Shown here: in pieces, positions 40,217-51,632 of the stretch
Layout of the letters: each line of letters opens with the position of its first letter
Position numbering within the stretch: the first letter of the stretch is position 1
NCBI GenBank assembly: GCA_905182985.1
Contig: CAJJDN010000102.1
Coordinates: 16,849 to 80,848, forward strand
Length of the DNA: 64,000 nucleotides
Direction of reading: 5' to 3'
Source of the DNA: Paramecium sonneborni
Lineage: Eukaryota > Ciliophora > Oligohymenophorea > Peniculida > Parameciidae
The notes under the pieces: model-generated
The model's database searches: none
Told to the model about the DNA's origin: nothing
Seen by the model: the letters and a program-made list of their open reading frames with translations, nothing else
Made by a program: the position numbers and the translations under genes

Positions 40217-41983
40217 TTATGAGTTTTACAATTATATATTTATTTATTTAAAATTTAAAAAGGTATAAATAAAGAGTATTTTTACTGAATGTATAATTTT
40301 GTTTAATTCTTAATAAAATAGAATTCTCTATTTAGATAATTTTTTAGAATTGCCATGCATTTGTCTAATTAATAAAATTATATTCAAATTATTAAAAGGA
40401 ACTTTATTTGATTTCTATATTAAATTTCGATGAAAATGTATTTTGGTAACAATAATTTGAGTTTTATAATTTAAATTTATGATATAATAATTCTATAAGT
40501 ATTGTAACAATGAGTCTACTAAGGGCATAGACGAAACAGCCGATTTTTTATAGGGGTGAAATATTTATAAAATCTATAAATTTATATAAAATATTTTATT
40601 ACTTTAAGAAGGTTTTAAATTTATAGAGCAGGATTAATTCTGGTTGATGAGATATGATCTATATATTCTGCTTTAATTTAAAATGTATAGACAATTACTA
40701 TTTAAAATTGAAAACTTCATTATTTAATGAAAATTACGAAAACTAGGAGAGATAACAATATTTTTTGGTAGTTAAATAGCTGATTTAATTAATGTTATTC
40801 AGGTATGTCAGATTACATCAAGAAGTTTTATAAGAATATAAATAACTAAGATACATTTACTTCATAAGAAATCAGACTTAACTGATTTCACAATGATCTA
40901 ATGTTAAACATAGCTAAATTAATATCATAAATGTAAAACAGAGCGTTTCATTAAAATTCATAGCCATGTCGATACAAAAAAAAGAAATTAGATATTCTCT
41001 TACTTTTTATGTATTTAAATTCAAAAAAATCTAAATTAATTATAACAATTAATCTACAAACAAGCGTTGCATCAAATTCCTTTCGCTCTTTTTGACTAAA
41101 ATTAGTAACTACTCAATTATTTTGGAATTAAAAACATTTTCAGATATAGACATGAAGAATATTAAACATTTGAATAATTATAAATTTATATTGCAATAAC
41201 CTTATCAACTTAAATATATATATGAATTATATTATATAAACCAGAGTAAATTTCTTTGAACTTCTTAAAGTATGAAAGTTCAATCAATTATGATAGAGAT
41301 ATTTTGATATTTTATTTTAAGATCAACCAGTAAGAGAAATGATATTCATATAGTAGCTAATGATCATATGATATATGAAAGAGCTAATAATATTCAAGAA
41401 AAATACAGTTTGATAACTAAAGATTCAATAAATTCTCAAAAACCTATAAATAGATATTATAGTTTTATTCATATTACCAGTACTCAAATTAGATGTGGCA
41501 ATATTCAGTAAGAATATTTATAGAACTTGAAATCTAAAGATTAAATAATATATCTGATGTTTTGTTGTTACACTATTAACTTATGTTTCAAATTTAAACT
41601 TATCAAAAAGTATAATTATAAAATTTAGTCGGTTGATTAAAATTTTGATCCAAAATACCTGAAGGATATTAGTAAATTTTAATAAAGACCATTTGATATT
41701 GAAAAAATTCTATTTTTTTATTTTTAAATGGGTTTTAAACTTTCAATATATCTTTAAAAAAGAATAAGAAGCAATTTTGAACATCTATTTTGACATATTC
41801 ATAATAATTTATTTTTTATTTTATTTTGACATTGATAATCACAAATATGACATATTTGGATGATAATAAAATTTGGTGAAACATATTACTTTTTAATTAT
41901 GATTTGACAATATCAAATATAAAATACCGATCTTATTTAAGATTAAAAATTTCAAATTTCGTTTTATATAATTCTAAAAATAT
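40217..41983. other. Intergenic stretch with two doubtful ORFs
   Basis: A short frame from ATG 40510 (segment MSLLRAQTKQPIFYRGEIF, TGA after about 45 codons) lies in a slightly less A/T-biased patch. A longer frame at 41368-41793 is listed separately. No domains were recognised in either, and the rest holds nothing I can interpret. Confidence 0.4.
41368..41793 (+). CDS. Unidentified 141-residue ORF
   Basis: Frame from ATG 41368 to TGA 41791-41793. The frame is open upstream to about 41311 as well. Composition is mixed, with charged and aromatic residues (MIYERANNIQEKYSLITKD; DPKYLKDISKFQQRPFDIEK). There is no signal peptide, no clear membrane helix and no recognised motif. Length alone is not decisive in this base composition. 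If real, it would be a short single-exon gene ending 190 bp before the secreted repeat protein. Confidence 0.25.
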
Positions 41984-44244
41984 ATGATTTTGCGATTTTG
42001 TTTTCTAATTTTAATATTGGTAAAACCTATTGATTGCTAAAAAGTGTTAGAATTTTCTTCATTTACAGATGAGAGTTTCACAGATTTAGATGGTATTAAT
42101 ATCTGTTATATTAGGATGGAATTTAATAGTAGTTGAATAATAAGGATCTGGGATTGATAAACCTCCTTCAAATACTTAAAGTTATGCTGGATTTAATTCA
42201 ATATATTGGGATAGGTCTAGCGATGTATTTATTGCATTTGGACATAATTATCCAAGATAAGGAATAATCAAATATTACAATAATCTCAAGTCTCATAAAG
42301 CATTGTTAATTACATTTTAAATTTACATGTACGATAAAAAATTATAGGTAATAGATTTAATAATTCAAATTGGCCAGCTGGAAATTGTAATGTTGAATTA
42401 TTTATTGATGGATAAAAACAATATATAGCAATGCCTAATTTTAATACATCTTAAAAAAGTATTAAATAACATGTTGAATTGTCTATGACTCATACTGCTA
42501 AATCAATATTCATTTAATTTTCTGGTATTCTTACAGATGCAAATGTATATGAATAATTTAATAAATTAGAAAGTTTCTTTAGGTATTAGGGATTTTTATT
42601 TATATTCGATTCCATGTCCTATGAATTGTTTATTTTGCAGAAAAACAGATAAATTGGAAGATGAATGTATAGATTGGTAACTTGCTTCTGAATTTTTAGT
42701 AGAAATAGACAGAAATTTATATAATAGTGATGGTTGGACAATTAATTAAGCTAATCCAAAAATAAATTTACATAAATCAACTGATTGTAATAGTGAAAGT
42801 AAGAAATTAAAAATACTAGGTTCAATTTATCTGTAATTTATTGGATTCATGGAAATGGGTGATTCTATTAAAAAAACAATTATTTTAGAGCCTCATTTTA
42901 GATTAAAAATATAATACTTGTAAATACTAATTTCATAAGAATTTGCCCCATCAATATATTGGTATGCATATTTAAATGGTAAGATATAATATTAAGTGGG
43001 ATATATGACTTATATATTATCTCCTCCTGTTTGTTCTAAGCTTTTAGATAAAACTAGAGGAGATCTGATTTAATAGGTTGAATATGAATCTTTTCATTAA
43101 GATACTTTAGTTGAGTTTGCAACATCAGCAAGTTAATCAATTTAGGGATCAAAAACTAGATGGGGTATTCGAAACTTTTAAATCTTAATTAAAAAATGTC
43201 ATCCAAATTGTTAATATTCTTGTTTTGGACCATTAGAGACTTAATGTTAAAATACTAAGTATCCTAAATTTATTATACATGAAAATAATCTTAATTTGGA
43301 TACATTTAGCGATGATTAAGAATGGTAAGTTTTGACTCTATTTTAATTTACAAATATAAATTAATGTAACAATTAAGCCTTACTTGGTGGACATAATAAT
43401 TTATAAGGTAGACATTTCATTTAAAGCGTATATGATTTGAAACCTCATGTTAAGATAGGTTTATCATTTAAAGTCTACTTTATTGATAAATTTTATGATG
43501 AACAATTTTATGTAATTGTAGATGGAACTATTGTATATCAATATACAATACCTTCAATAGTTGATTCTAAAAAAGATATGCCATATTGTGGTATTTATGC
43601 TGAAATTGATTAAATCATGAAAATCAGTATTGTTACCATTCCTCATACTAGATCTTAAGTCATCATTTAAATTTAAACAAATCAACCAGATACTTCAATA
43701 TGTAATATATTAATATTTAATACTCAAAGCTTCTTGGGGAATTAGAGAATTTATATTAACTCTTAATGGAATTCCAAACATTAAAAATCTCAATGACTTA
43801 AACTTCTCTAATCAAAACATTTCTCCTTGGAAAATAGCTTTATAAAATTCTCCTATTTGGTTATGTGGATCTAAATCTTATATTGGAGGAATTAATGCAT
43901 TAGATAAGGATTCATAATTGAGAAAAACATTTAAAAATATACCTATTCATCTACAGATTAGAATAAGTTTCTCTATTGTGACTATTCAATCAGCACTTAG
44001 ATAGACTTAATTCATTTTATAGTAAAATATTAATGATTCTAAAAAAGTGGATTATCTGTAAATTTAAGATTTAAAATATTGTGGAGGTATTGAATATACT
44101 CATCTCTTTAAATTTGATTATGTTTTAGATCATAAAGAGGATGATATATTTATACTACTTTATATTGAATAAATGAATGCATAAGAATTTTGGAGTTTTA
44201 GAGATTTCTCATTGTCATATAATAATGAAAAAACACAATCATGA
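41984..44244 (+). CDS. Secreted protein with four W-x-[LIV]...RDF repeats
   Basis: Model of 719 residues with introns 42093-42114, 42329-42354, 42545-42569 and 43702-43729. The frame closes exactly at TGA 42242+2000 (44242-44244). It begins with a signal peptide (MILRFCFLILILVKPIDC). There are four repeats of about 150-195 residues. Each starts with a Trp strand (DGWNLI, DGWTIN, QEWQVL, SPWKIA) and ends with a motif of the type [SW]-x-[GS]-[IF]-R-[DNE]-F at residues of about 174, 368, 550 and 703 (SLGIRDF, RWGIRNF, SWGIREF, WSFRDF). Repeat 1 is followed by a CPMNCLFC cluster and repeat 2 by CHPNCQYSC. No membrane helix follows the signal, so secretion is inferred. Alternating beta strands suggest a jelly-roll or lectin-like fold, but I cannot name the family. 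The 3' end is duplicated after the assembly gap. Confidence 0.87.
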
Positions 44245-44489
44245 GATTTTATTATTTTTATTATTTTATTAAAAAATAGTACTCTATATAAATTTAATGA
44301 CTTATTATAAATTCCTAATCTCATTCAAACCCTGTAATCAATTTGAGAATTATATTCAAATAACTATTATCTTAATCTATTCTAGAAAAATGATATGAAT
44401 AATTGGTTTTTTAAATTACAAATAATTAATTAATATTAATCAAATTTACTTTTATAGATAGTAAATATTATTTAACTATTCAATTATAT
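43639..44489. repeat. Left copy of direct repeat flanking the N gap
   Basis: This segment is repeated at 44693-45516, immediately after the run of N. The copies read identically except for 27 bp present here (44453-44479) and absent there. It contains the 3' end of the secreted repeat-protein gene and its downstream flank. This is most simply two overlapping contig ends that were not merged, not a biological tandem duplication. Confidence 0.9.
44453..44479. mobile_element. 27-bp indel with IES-like ends
   Basis: These 27 bp are absent from the otherwise identical copy at 44693-45516. The size falls in the most common Paramecium IES class (26-28 bp). The left end reads TATAGATA and the right end TTAACTAT, giving inverted ATAG/CTAT ends close to the IES consensus TAYAGYNR. 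However, the copy lacking it does not keep a TA at the junction, as precise IES excision should leave. It may therefore be a mutated or imprecisely excised IES, or an unrelated indel or contig-end error. Confidence 0.4.
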
Positions 44490-44692
44490 NNNNNNNNNNN
44501 NNNNNNNNNNNNNNNNNNNNNNNNNNNNNNNNNNNNNNNNNNNNNNNNNNNNNNNNNNNNNNNNNNNNNNNNNNNNNNNNNNNNNNNNNNNNNNNNNNNN
44601 NNNNNNNNNNNNNNNNNNNNNNNNNNNNNNNNNNNNNNNNNNNNNNNNNNNNNNNNNNNNNNNNNNNNNNNNNNNNNNNNNNNNNNNNNNNN
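44490..44692. other. Assembly gap (203 N)
   Basis: A run of N. The sequence after it restarts inside the previous gene (position 43639), so the gap size is not meaningful and the two contigs overlap. Confidence 0.98.
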
Positions 44693-45298
44693 TTCCTCAT
44701 ACTAGATCTTAAGTCATCATTTAAATTTAAACAAATCAACCAGATACTTCAATATGTAATATATTAATATTTAATACTCAAAGCTTCTTGGGGAATTAGA
44801 GAATTTATATTAACTCTTAATGGAATTCCAAACATTAAAAATCTCAATGACTTAAACTTCTCTAATCAAAACATTTCTCCTTGGAAAATAGCTTTATAAA
44901 ATTCTCCTATTTGGTTATGTGGATCTAAATCTTATATTGGAGGAATTAATGCATTAGATAAGGATTCATAATTGAGAAAAACATTTAAAAATATACCTAT
45001 TCATCTACAGATTAGAATAAGTTTCTCTATTGTGACTATTCAATCAGCACTTAGATAGACTTAATTCATTTTATAGTAAAATATTAATGATTCTAAAAAA
45101 GTGGATTATCTGTAAATTTAAGATTTAAAATATTGTGGAGGTATTGAATATACTCATCTCTTTAAATTTGATTATGTTTTAGATCATAAAGAGGATGATA
45201 TATTTATACTACTTTATATTGAATAAATGAATGCATAAGAATTTTGGAGTTTTAGAGATTTCTCATTGTCATATAATAATGAAAAAACACAATCATGA
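44693..45298 (+). pseudogene. Partial second copy of the secreted repeat-protein 3' end
   Basis: Repeats the last part of the gene at 41984-44244, including its final intron (here 44756-44783) and stop TGA 45296-45298, but has no 5' part because it begins at the gap edge. The sequence reads identically to the first copy. It is listed as a partial because it should not be counted as an independent gene; it is very probably a scaffolding duplicate. Confidence 0.88.
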
Positions 45299-45516
45299 GA
45301 TTTTATTATTTTTATTATTTTATTAAAAAATAGTACTCTATATAAATTTAATGACTTATTATAAATTCCTAATCTCATTCAAACCCTGTAATCAATTTGA
45401 GAATTATATTCAAATAACTATTATCTTAATCTATTCTAGAAAAATGATATGAATAATTGGTTTTTTAAATTACAAATAATTAATTAATATTAATCAAATT
45501 TACTTTTCAATTATAT
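44693..45516. repeat. Right copy of direct repeat flanking the N gap
   Basis: Partner of 43639-44489. It lacks the 27 bp at 44453-44479 and continues into unique sequence after 45516. Confidence 0.9.
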
Positions 45517-46488
45517 TTTATTTAGATAAATTTTTTTTAATTAATTTTAAAAAGATTTTTTCAGTATCTTAGATATTTCCAAATTGAGTTGATTATTAAA
45601 ACTATTAATTAAAAACCCCAAGACCATAAATATTATTAGACCATGTCCTAAGTAATATGAATTTTATTCAGGTATTTTTTCTTAGTTTATTTAAAATTCT
45701 GCTTGAATTAAATATTATTTGAACTATTATCTATGAGATCTCAATTGGCTAACTTAATTGTAACTAAAAATACGCAAACAAATAGATATTCATTTACATT
45801 CAATAAATACTTTATTATCATTTTGGCAATAAATTATATTTAGAATAAATAATCATTACAATCATACTCTTTTATCATAGAAAAAAAGTTATCATCTTTA
45901 TATGTAATTATAATTTTTAAACCAACTAGGATTACTATAGTTTAATATATAATATATACAAAAATATAAATTAAACTATTTCTATATAAACCGAATATTA
46001 TTCTTTATAAATATAAGCATGTCTATTTTGAAGCGAGAAAAACTATATTTTGACTTCAAAAAAACCCAAATAATTTAGTTTTGGATTTTATTAACCATTT
46101 AATTTATGTTGTTTCAACGAAATTTTGTTCAATTTCAACGACTTTACAAAATTTATTGATGTTTTAATTCAACAGTAACAAATTTAACTAAAGATTATAC
46201 ACTAAATATTTATTAAACTATCGCTTTAATCCTTAAATTTAAAAAATATTAATATGATCACTTTCCTTGTTATAATTTAGTTGTTTGTTTCAATATCAAT
46301 TTAAAATAATAGAAGTTTAAAAAGTAAAAATAACTTTATAAAATAATAGGATATAGGGAAAGAAAAGCATATATTTTTATAAATAAAATTTAATTCGAAT
46401 CCCTTTTGAATGTTAAAATTCTATTTCTAATTGAGCATTAATTTTATTAACACTTAAAATATCCAAATTATACAACTTAATTTTTAAT
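45517..46488. other. Intergenic stretch, nothing recognised
   Basis: About 1 kb of A/T-rich sequence between the two repeat pairs, with no coding signal, RNA gene or repeat. Confidence 0.5.
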
Positions 46489-47897
46489 TCATTTATATAG
46501 CATATAATAATATATAAGGAACTCATTTTATTTGAGTTGATTCATTAGATATAAAACTATTTATTTTTGAACGATATTTTTTTCATAATTATCAATATAT
46601 AATCAATTATAGAAATTCACAACTTTGTCTTATAATTAAATTTATTAAAAAAATCAAGCTAAGATGTATAATTATTATAATAAATAACAATAGGTATATT
46701 GTTTGGAAATAAATTGCAAACAAAATAAAATTAATTTTTTATTCTATATTAGTTCTCATTTTTTTGCTACTATTCTTGAAAATATTAGCCTATTTTATTT
46801 AATTTCAGTTTACAAATATTAAATTAATCTTAACATTAAAATAATTTACTTATTCTTTGTTTTGAATTCTCATTTTATTAATGAAATGAGAAAATTTTTG
46901 AGGATTATTAAGAAAATTAGAAAAAATATTTATTATAATCAAAATTAATTCTTTTGATTAGTTTATATTCAGTAATTATTTAGGCAATAATGTTTTTTTG
47001 TTATCAATGACAATTATTTAACAATAACAAATATAATTACAAACCTCATTTGTAAAATGAGATTGGCTTTATTTTACGAAATAGCATCTACTATCAAAAT
47101 ACTACTGTTTTCTTGATTATAAAAATTTTAAAGGATTTTATTTAAATTACAATTTGTATATTATTGATAAATAGAATTTTTTTTGATTCTTGATCATATA
47201 GATATTGATGTAAAACTCAGATAGGAATAATTAAGAGAATTTAGGTTGTTGGAAAAGATTTTGCAATAAAATTAAGAATTGTTACTCATAATTGAATAGG
47301 ATTTAAATAGATAGAAGAAATAGCTAAAATTCAATAGTAAATGGCAATCAGATTGGTTAAAATACTAATTAATAATTAGATAGGGATTATATGTAAAGGA
47401 TTCGTGTATAACAAATCAAAATAACTGCTGGATCATAATTAGAATAAAATTAATAAGATAGAGGGTCTTTTTAAAATAACTATATAGCTTGTAACTTATG
47501 TGATTAAATAATGTAAGAGAATGTTTACTAAATTCATATAAAAATGTGTGAATAATAGATAAAGAATGGTAATTTATTTGAATAAGAATGTCAATAATGT
47601 GGTTTGATAATAATTAAGCTTTATTATAATGATCATCTCGATATTTGTGAGGCTAATTGCTGGATTTAAGTAAAATGCCCTTATTGTTTTATTGCAGTTT
47701 TTAAAGTTGATCTCAAGGATCATATATCAAAATGTTCTTTCTTTTTAAATCAGTAATAAAAAGAAAAAGAAGGAATATAAAATTGTGCAGTCTGTTTAGA
47801 AGATGTAATAGAAAATAAAAGTTAATTAAACTGTTCTCATATATTTCATCAAGATTGTATTAACAATTGGCTTATCTTACATAGAAACTGCCCTATT
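46489..47897. repeat. Left copy of 1.4-kb direct repeat (IES-excised version)
   Basis: Repeated at 47899-49363 across a single N. The copies agree except that the right copy has 56 extra bp (47962-48017). The equivalent site here is the single TA at 46552-46553. The segment covers the upstream flank and most of the RING-finger gene. It is interpreted as an unmerged assembly overlap. Confidence 0.92.
47208..47897 (+). CDS. Zinc-finger/RING-H2 protein, truncated copy
   Basis: Starts at ATG 47208 and reads identically to the complete gene at 48674-49387. It stops at the N at 47898, in the middle of the last zinc-ligand pair of the RING finger (after Cys-Pro-Ile). It lacks the final Cys and seven following codons. 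It is the same locus as the complete copy, cut by a contig end, and should not be counted twice. Confidence 0.88.
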
Positions 47898-47898
47898 N
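47898..47898. other. Single-N contig junction
   Basis: A lone N where the sequence jumps back about 1.4 kb to the start of the direct repeat, so it marks a scaffold join and not an ambiguous base. Confidence 0.9.
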
Positions 47899-49363
47899 TC
47901 ATTTATATAGCATATAATAATATATAAGGAACTCATTTTATTTGAGTTGATTCATTAGATATATAATTGATGAATTTATAAACTGTTATCATTTATCTTG
48001 AAAAACTAAATGGACTGTAAAACTATTTATTTTTGAACGATATTTTTTTCATAATTATCAATATATAATCAATTATAGAAATTCACAACTTTGTCTTATA
48101 ATTAAATTTATTAAAAAAATCAAGCTAAGATGTATAATTATTATAATAAATAACAATAGGTATATTGTTTGGAAATAAATTGCAAACAAAATAAAATTAA
48201 TTTTTTATTCTATATTAGTTCTCATTTTTTTGCTACTATTCTTGAAAATATTAGCCTATTTTATTTAATTTCAGTTTACAAATATTAAATTAATCTTAAC
48301 ATTAAAATAATTTACTTATTCTTTGTTTTGAATTCTCATTTTATTAATGAAATGAGAAAATTTTTGAGGATTATTAAGAAAATTAGAAAAAATATTTATT
48401 ATAATCAAAATTAATTCTTTTGATTAGTTTATATTCAGTAATTATTTAGGCAATAATGTTTTTTTGTTATCAATGACAATTATTTAACAATAACAAATAT
48501 AATTACAAACCTCATTTGTAAAATGAGATTGGCTTTATTTTACGAAATAGCATCTACTATCAAAATACTACTGTTTTCTTGATTATAAAAATTTTAAAGG
48601 ATTTTATTTAAATTACAATTTGTATATTATTGATAAATAGAATTTTTTTTGATTCTTGATCATATAGATATTGATGTAAAACTCAGATAGGAATAATTAA
48701 GAGAATTTAGGTTGTTGGAAAAGATTTTGCAATAAAATTAAGAATTGTTACTCATAATTGAATAGGATTTAAATAGATAGAAGAAATAGCTAAAATTCAA
48801 TAGTAAATGGCAATCAGATTGGTTAAAATACTAATTAATAATTAGATAGGGATTATATGTAAAGGATTCGTGTATAACAAATCAAAATAACTGCTGGATC
48901 ATAATTAGAATAAAATTAATAAGATAGAGGGTCTTTTTAAAATAACTATATAGCTTGTAACTTATGTGATTAAATAATGTAAGAGAATGTTTACTAAATT
49001 CATATAAAAATGTGTGAATAATAGATAAAGAATGGTAATTTATTTGAATAAGAATGTCAATAATGTGGTTTGATAATAATTAAGCTTTATTATAATGATC
49101 ATCTCGATATTTGTGAGGCTAATTGCTGGATTTAAGTAAAATGCCCTTATTGTTTTATTGCAGTTTTTAAAGTTGATCTCAAGGATCATATATCAAAATG
49201 TTCTTTCTTTTTAAATCAGTAATAAAAAGAAAAAGAAGGAATATAAAATTGTGCAGTCTGTTTAGAAGATGTAATAGAAAATAAAAGTTAATTAAACTGT
49301 TCTCATATATTTCATCAAGATTGTATTAACAATTGGCTTATCTTACATAGAAACTGCCCTATT
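47899..49363. repeat. Right copy of 1.4-kb direct repeat (IES-retaining version)
   Basis: Partner of 46489-47897, carrying the 56-bp IES at 47962-48017. It continues into unique sequence that completes the RING gene. Confidence 0.92.
47962..48017. mobile_element. Retained internal eliminated sequence (IES), 56 bp
   Basis: These 56 bp begin at a TA (47962-47963) and are followed by a second TA (48018-48019). The otherwise identical left copy has exactly one TA at 46552-46553, which is the product expected from precise Paramecium IES excision. The left end TATAATTG and the reverse complement of the right end, TACAGTCC, each match the consensus TAYAGYNR at seven of eight positions. The length fits the roughly 10-bp-spaced IES size classes. 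It lies about 660 bp upstream of the RING gene start, in noncoding DNA, where retention would be harmless. IESs derive from Tc1/mariner-like elements and are cut by a domesticated PiggyBac transposase. Confidence 0.88.
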
Positions 49364-49387
49364 TGCAAAAAAACATAAGACAAGTGA
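48674..49387 (+). CDS. Zinc-finger protein with C-terminal RING-H2 (probable E3 ubiquitin ligase)
   Basis: Single-exon frame of 237 residues, ATG 48674 to TGA 49385-49387. The N-terminal 90 residues are polar and Gln/Asn rich. Three Cys2-His-Cys modules follow: CNLC...HIKMC from residue 95, CQQCG...HLDIC, and CPYC...HISKC. These resemble TRAF-type or di19-like fingers. The C-terminus is a RING-H2 from residue 193: CAVC, then CSHIFHQDC, then NWLILHRNCPICKK, with all eight ligands in place. RING-H2 proteins usually act as E3 ligases, so ubiquitin transfer is a family-level inference. An in-frame TGA upstream of the ATG supports this start. A 5'-truncated contig overlap of the same gene lies at 47208-47897. 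Confidence 0.9.
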
Positions 49388-49507
49388 TTATAAAAATTAA
49401 ATTTATAATATTTATTACTTTATAATATATTTTACCTATAAAATTTTAGATTATTTCATGATTATTAAATAAATTATTACTACTAAGATTTTGACAAATA
49501 ATTTGAT

Positions 49508-49918
49508 ATGATTTGGGATTATGTCATTTAATATAAAGAGAAATATACTTCAGGTAATCGTTATAAATATTATTTTCCAAAAGGATACTATGTATTTGAT
49601 TTGAAAATTAACAATATGTTGAAGATTTAAATTAAAATTCGATAAAAATAGATGGTAATAAAGATAAATGAAGAATAATGTTTCATGGAACAAAGTAAGA
49701 ATTTGTAAAAGGTATAATAAAAACAGAATTAAATCTATTGTTTAAAGAAATATGGAAATAATGTAATAATAGGAGATGTAATATATTTCTCTGATTAATT
49801 TAAAGTTTGTGTAGATGACATAATCCACAAAAAATCCATGATAATTAAAAATAATTTCTTAGTCATTGATTCTAATGATTTAAGACCTTTTAGATTATTA
49901 ATATATGAATAAAAATGA
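49508..49918 (+). CDS. Unidentified 136-residue ORF after the RING gene
   Basis: Frame from ATG 49508 to TGA 49916-49918, in the same phase as the RING gene and open all the way back to the RING stop at 49385. It has a protein-like composition: MIWDYVIQYKEKYTSGNRY, then KYGNNVIIGDVIYFSDQF and IDSNDLRPFRLLIYEQK. No family is recognised. Because it is in phase with the preceding gene, an alternative is that it is a C-terminal extension separated by one TGA. Chance cannot be excluded but composition argues for coding. Confidence 0.45.
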
Positions 49919-51632
49919 TTTATTAAAATAAATAATATTTATTGTTTATTTAAATTATTAAAAATTATTTAAAAATATTCCCTCTTTTTTCTTATATTAC
50001 CTTTTTTCCTTTTAAATTGAATTATATAATGATTTTATTACCAAGTTATATAGTCACTGCAAACTTCTTCTTAATTTAAGATTGTTACGATTCATATTAT
50101 TTCGTGGACTTATTGTTTTTCTATTTAGATTATAGTTTAATATTTGATAATATTGATCAAATTTAACTAAGATTACTATGACTTCTTCATAATGTCCTTG
50201 AAGTGATATGAGAAATTGAAGAATCTGGAATTTTTATGAACTTTCTCCCACACTTTTAATTAATCCTACAGATCATATTAAAATCCCAAAATTAGTGTTT
50301 TATTTTGAAAAGTAACTTTAAATTTAGGGAAGCAAATATTGATTTGTAATGTGTAATACTAACTTTAAAATTGAATTTCACCAACTATAATTATCCATCA
50401 AGATTTATTTATCATTTCCACAAGATACTCTATTTTTATGTTCTAATCTAGTAATAGATCTTCATTCTAGTTAACCATCCAATTTATTCCATTTAAGGCA
50501 AAATGAATTATGCTAAAAGTTATATGAAAGTTTGAGAGTCTTCTTAGAAAATCATTTAAATTAATAAATATTCTATTATAGCAATCTTTACATAGCCTAT
50601 TGCAATGCTTATCTAACCTTTATATCTTAATTTAAATAGCGTTTTCAAAGGATCAAAAACAATTACTATGCTTATAATTTTTAACCGAATCAAAATTACT
50701 TAATTTCTTCCTATCAAACTTATTCAATGTCTTTGATCAAGCTTGAAACCTTATGTTCTTATTAATTTTTTATAAATTAAAATATGAAAATATTTAAATG
50801 ATTTATTTTTATAAAGATAAAATATTAAAGGGTTAAATTTATTAATTAAAAATCAAATTTTTAAATTACTTTTTATTTTTAGTTTATTTATATTAAATTT
50901 TATACCTTTATTGATACATGATACATTTGATCATCAAAGTTAAAGATTCTAATTTTATAAGCTTTCAATTTATAATCGAACTCTCAAATTATATTTTCCA
51001 TTTAAAAAAATTATCATAAATATTAAAGATTTAACTTACTTGAACTTTGCAATCTTCAAGTAATCTTAAAATTCTTATTAAAATCTCCAATAAAAAATAT
51101 TTAGTCTAAATATACTAAAAATAAAGGGAGTTTACAATAAATAGTAATTCTCAATTATATTGGAAATTAAATATCAATCTAATTTATAATTAGAGAGCAA
51201 ATTGACAATAGTTTAAGGAGAAAGAACAATAAATACTTAATTGAAAATAATTATTCTGATGATAGAAAATATATTTCAAAATAATTGTTGTATTTATAAG
51301 GTGTCAAGATTATTGAATTTATAATAATTTATTATTAAATTTATACATTAAGTTTAATCAATATATATTGAAGTTAATTTGAGCAAGTTTACAAATAATT
51401 TATAAATTTTTATCTCAAATAACAGATATTAATTATATAATCAAAAAAACAAAAGAATATGGGATCAAGAATTACAAAAAATTGATATTATGATATCTAT
51501 TTTATATCGAATTTCTTTTTGTGATGAGTTTGAATTTAGTTGTATGAATTGGATGATAATAAATATAAGTTAAGATTATAAGAATCAATAAATGTAAAAT
51601 ATAACTTAAAATATAATCTTGTATGAATTCAT
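49919..51632. other. Intergenic stretch, possible minus-strand gene debris
   Basis: Between 50054 and 50652 the minus strand has several overlapping open frames with protein-like segments (RLDKHCNRLCKDCYNRIF near 50600; then CLI.. and EEVIVILVKFDQYYQILN near 50180). They end at TGA 50054-50056, but I could not join them with convincing introns. It may be a decayed gene. The rest, to the 3' end of gene E, shows nothing. Confidence 0.35.

Noticed and set aside
42667..42700. Possible 23-nt GT...TAG intron at about 42677-42699 in the secreted repeat protein
   Set aside because: Removing it breaks the frame within ten codons, while reading through preserves the repeat alignment.
44476..44739. Minus-strand frame running across the N gap
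   Set aside because: It is open only because N bases cannot form stop codons; there is no real sequence in most of it.
49670..49780. MFHGT-like segment suggesting a PARP catalytic domain
   Set aside because: It is in a different frame from the long open frame there, and no further PARP motifs follow.
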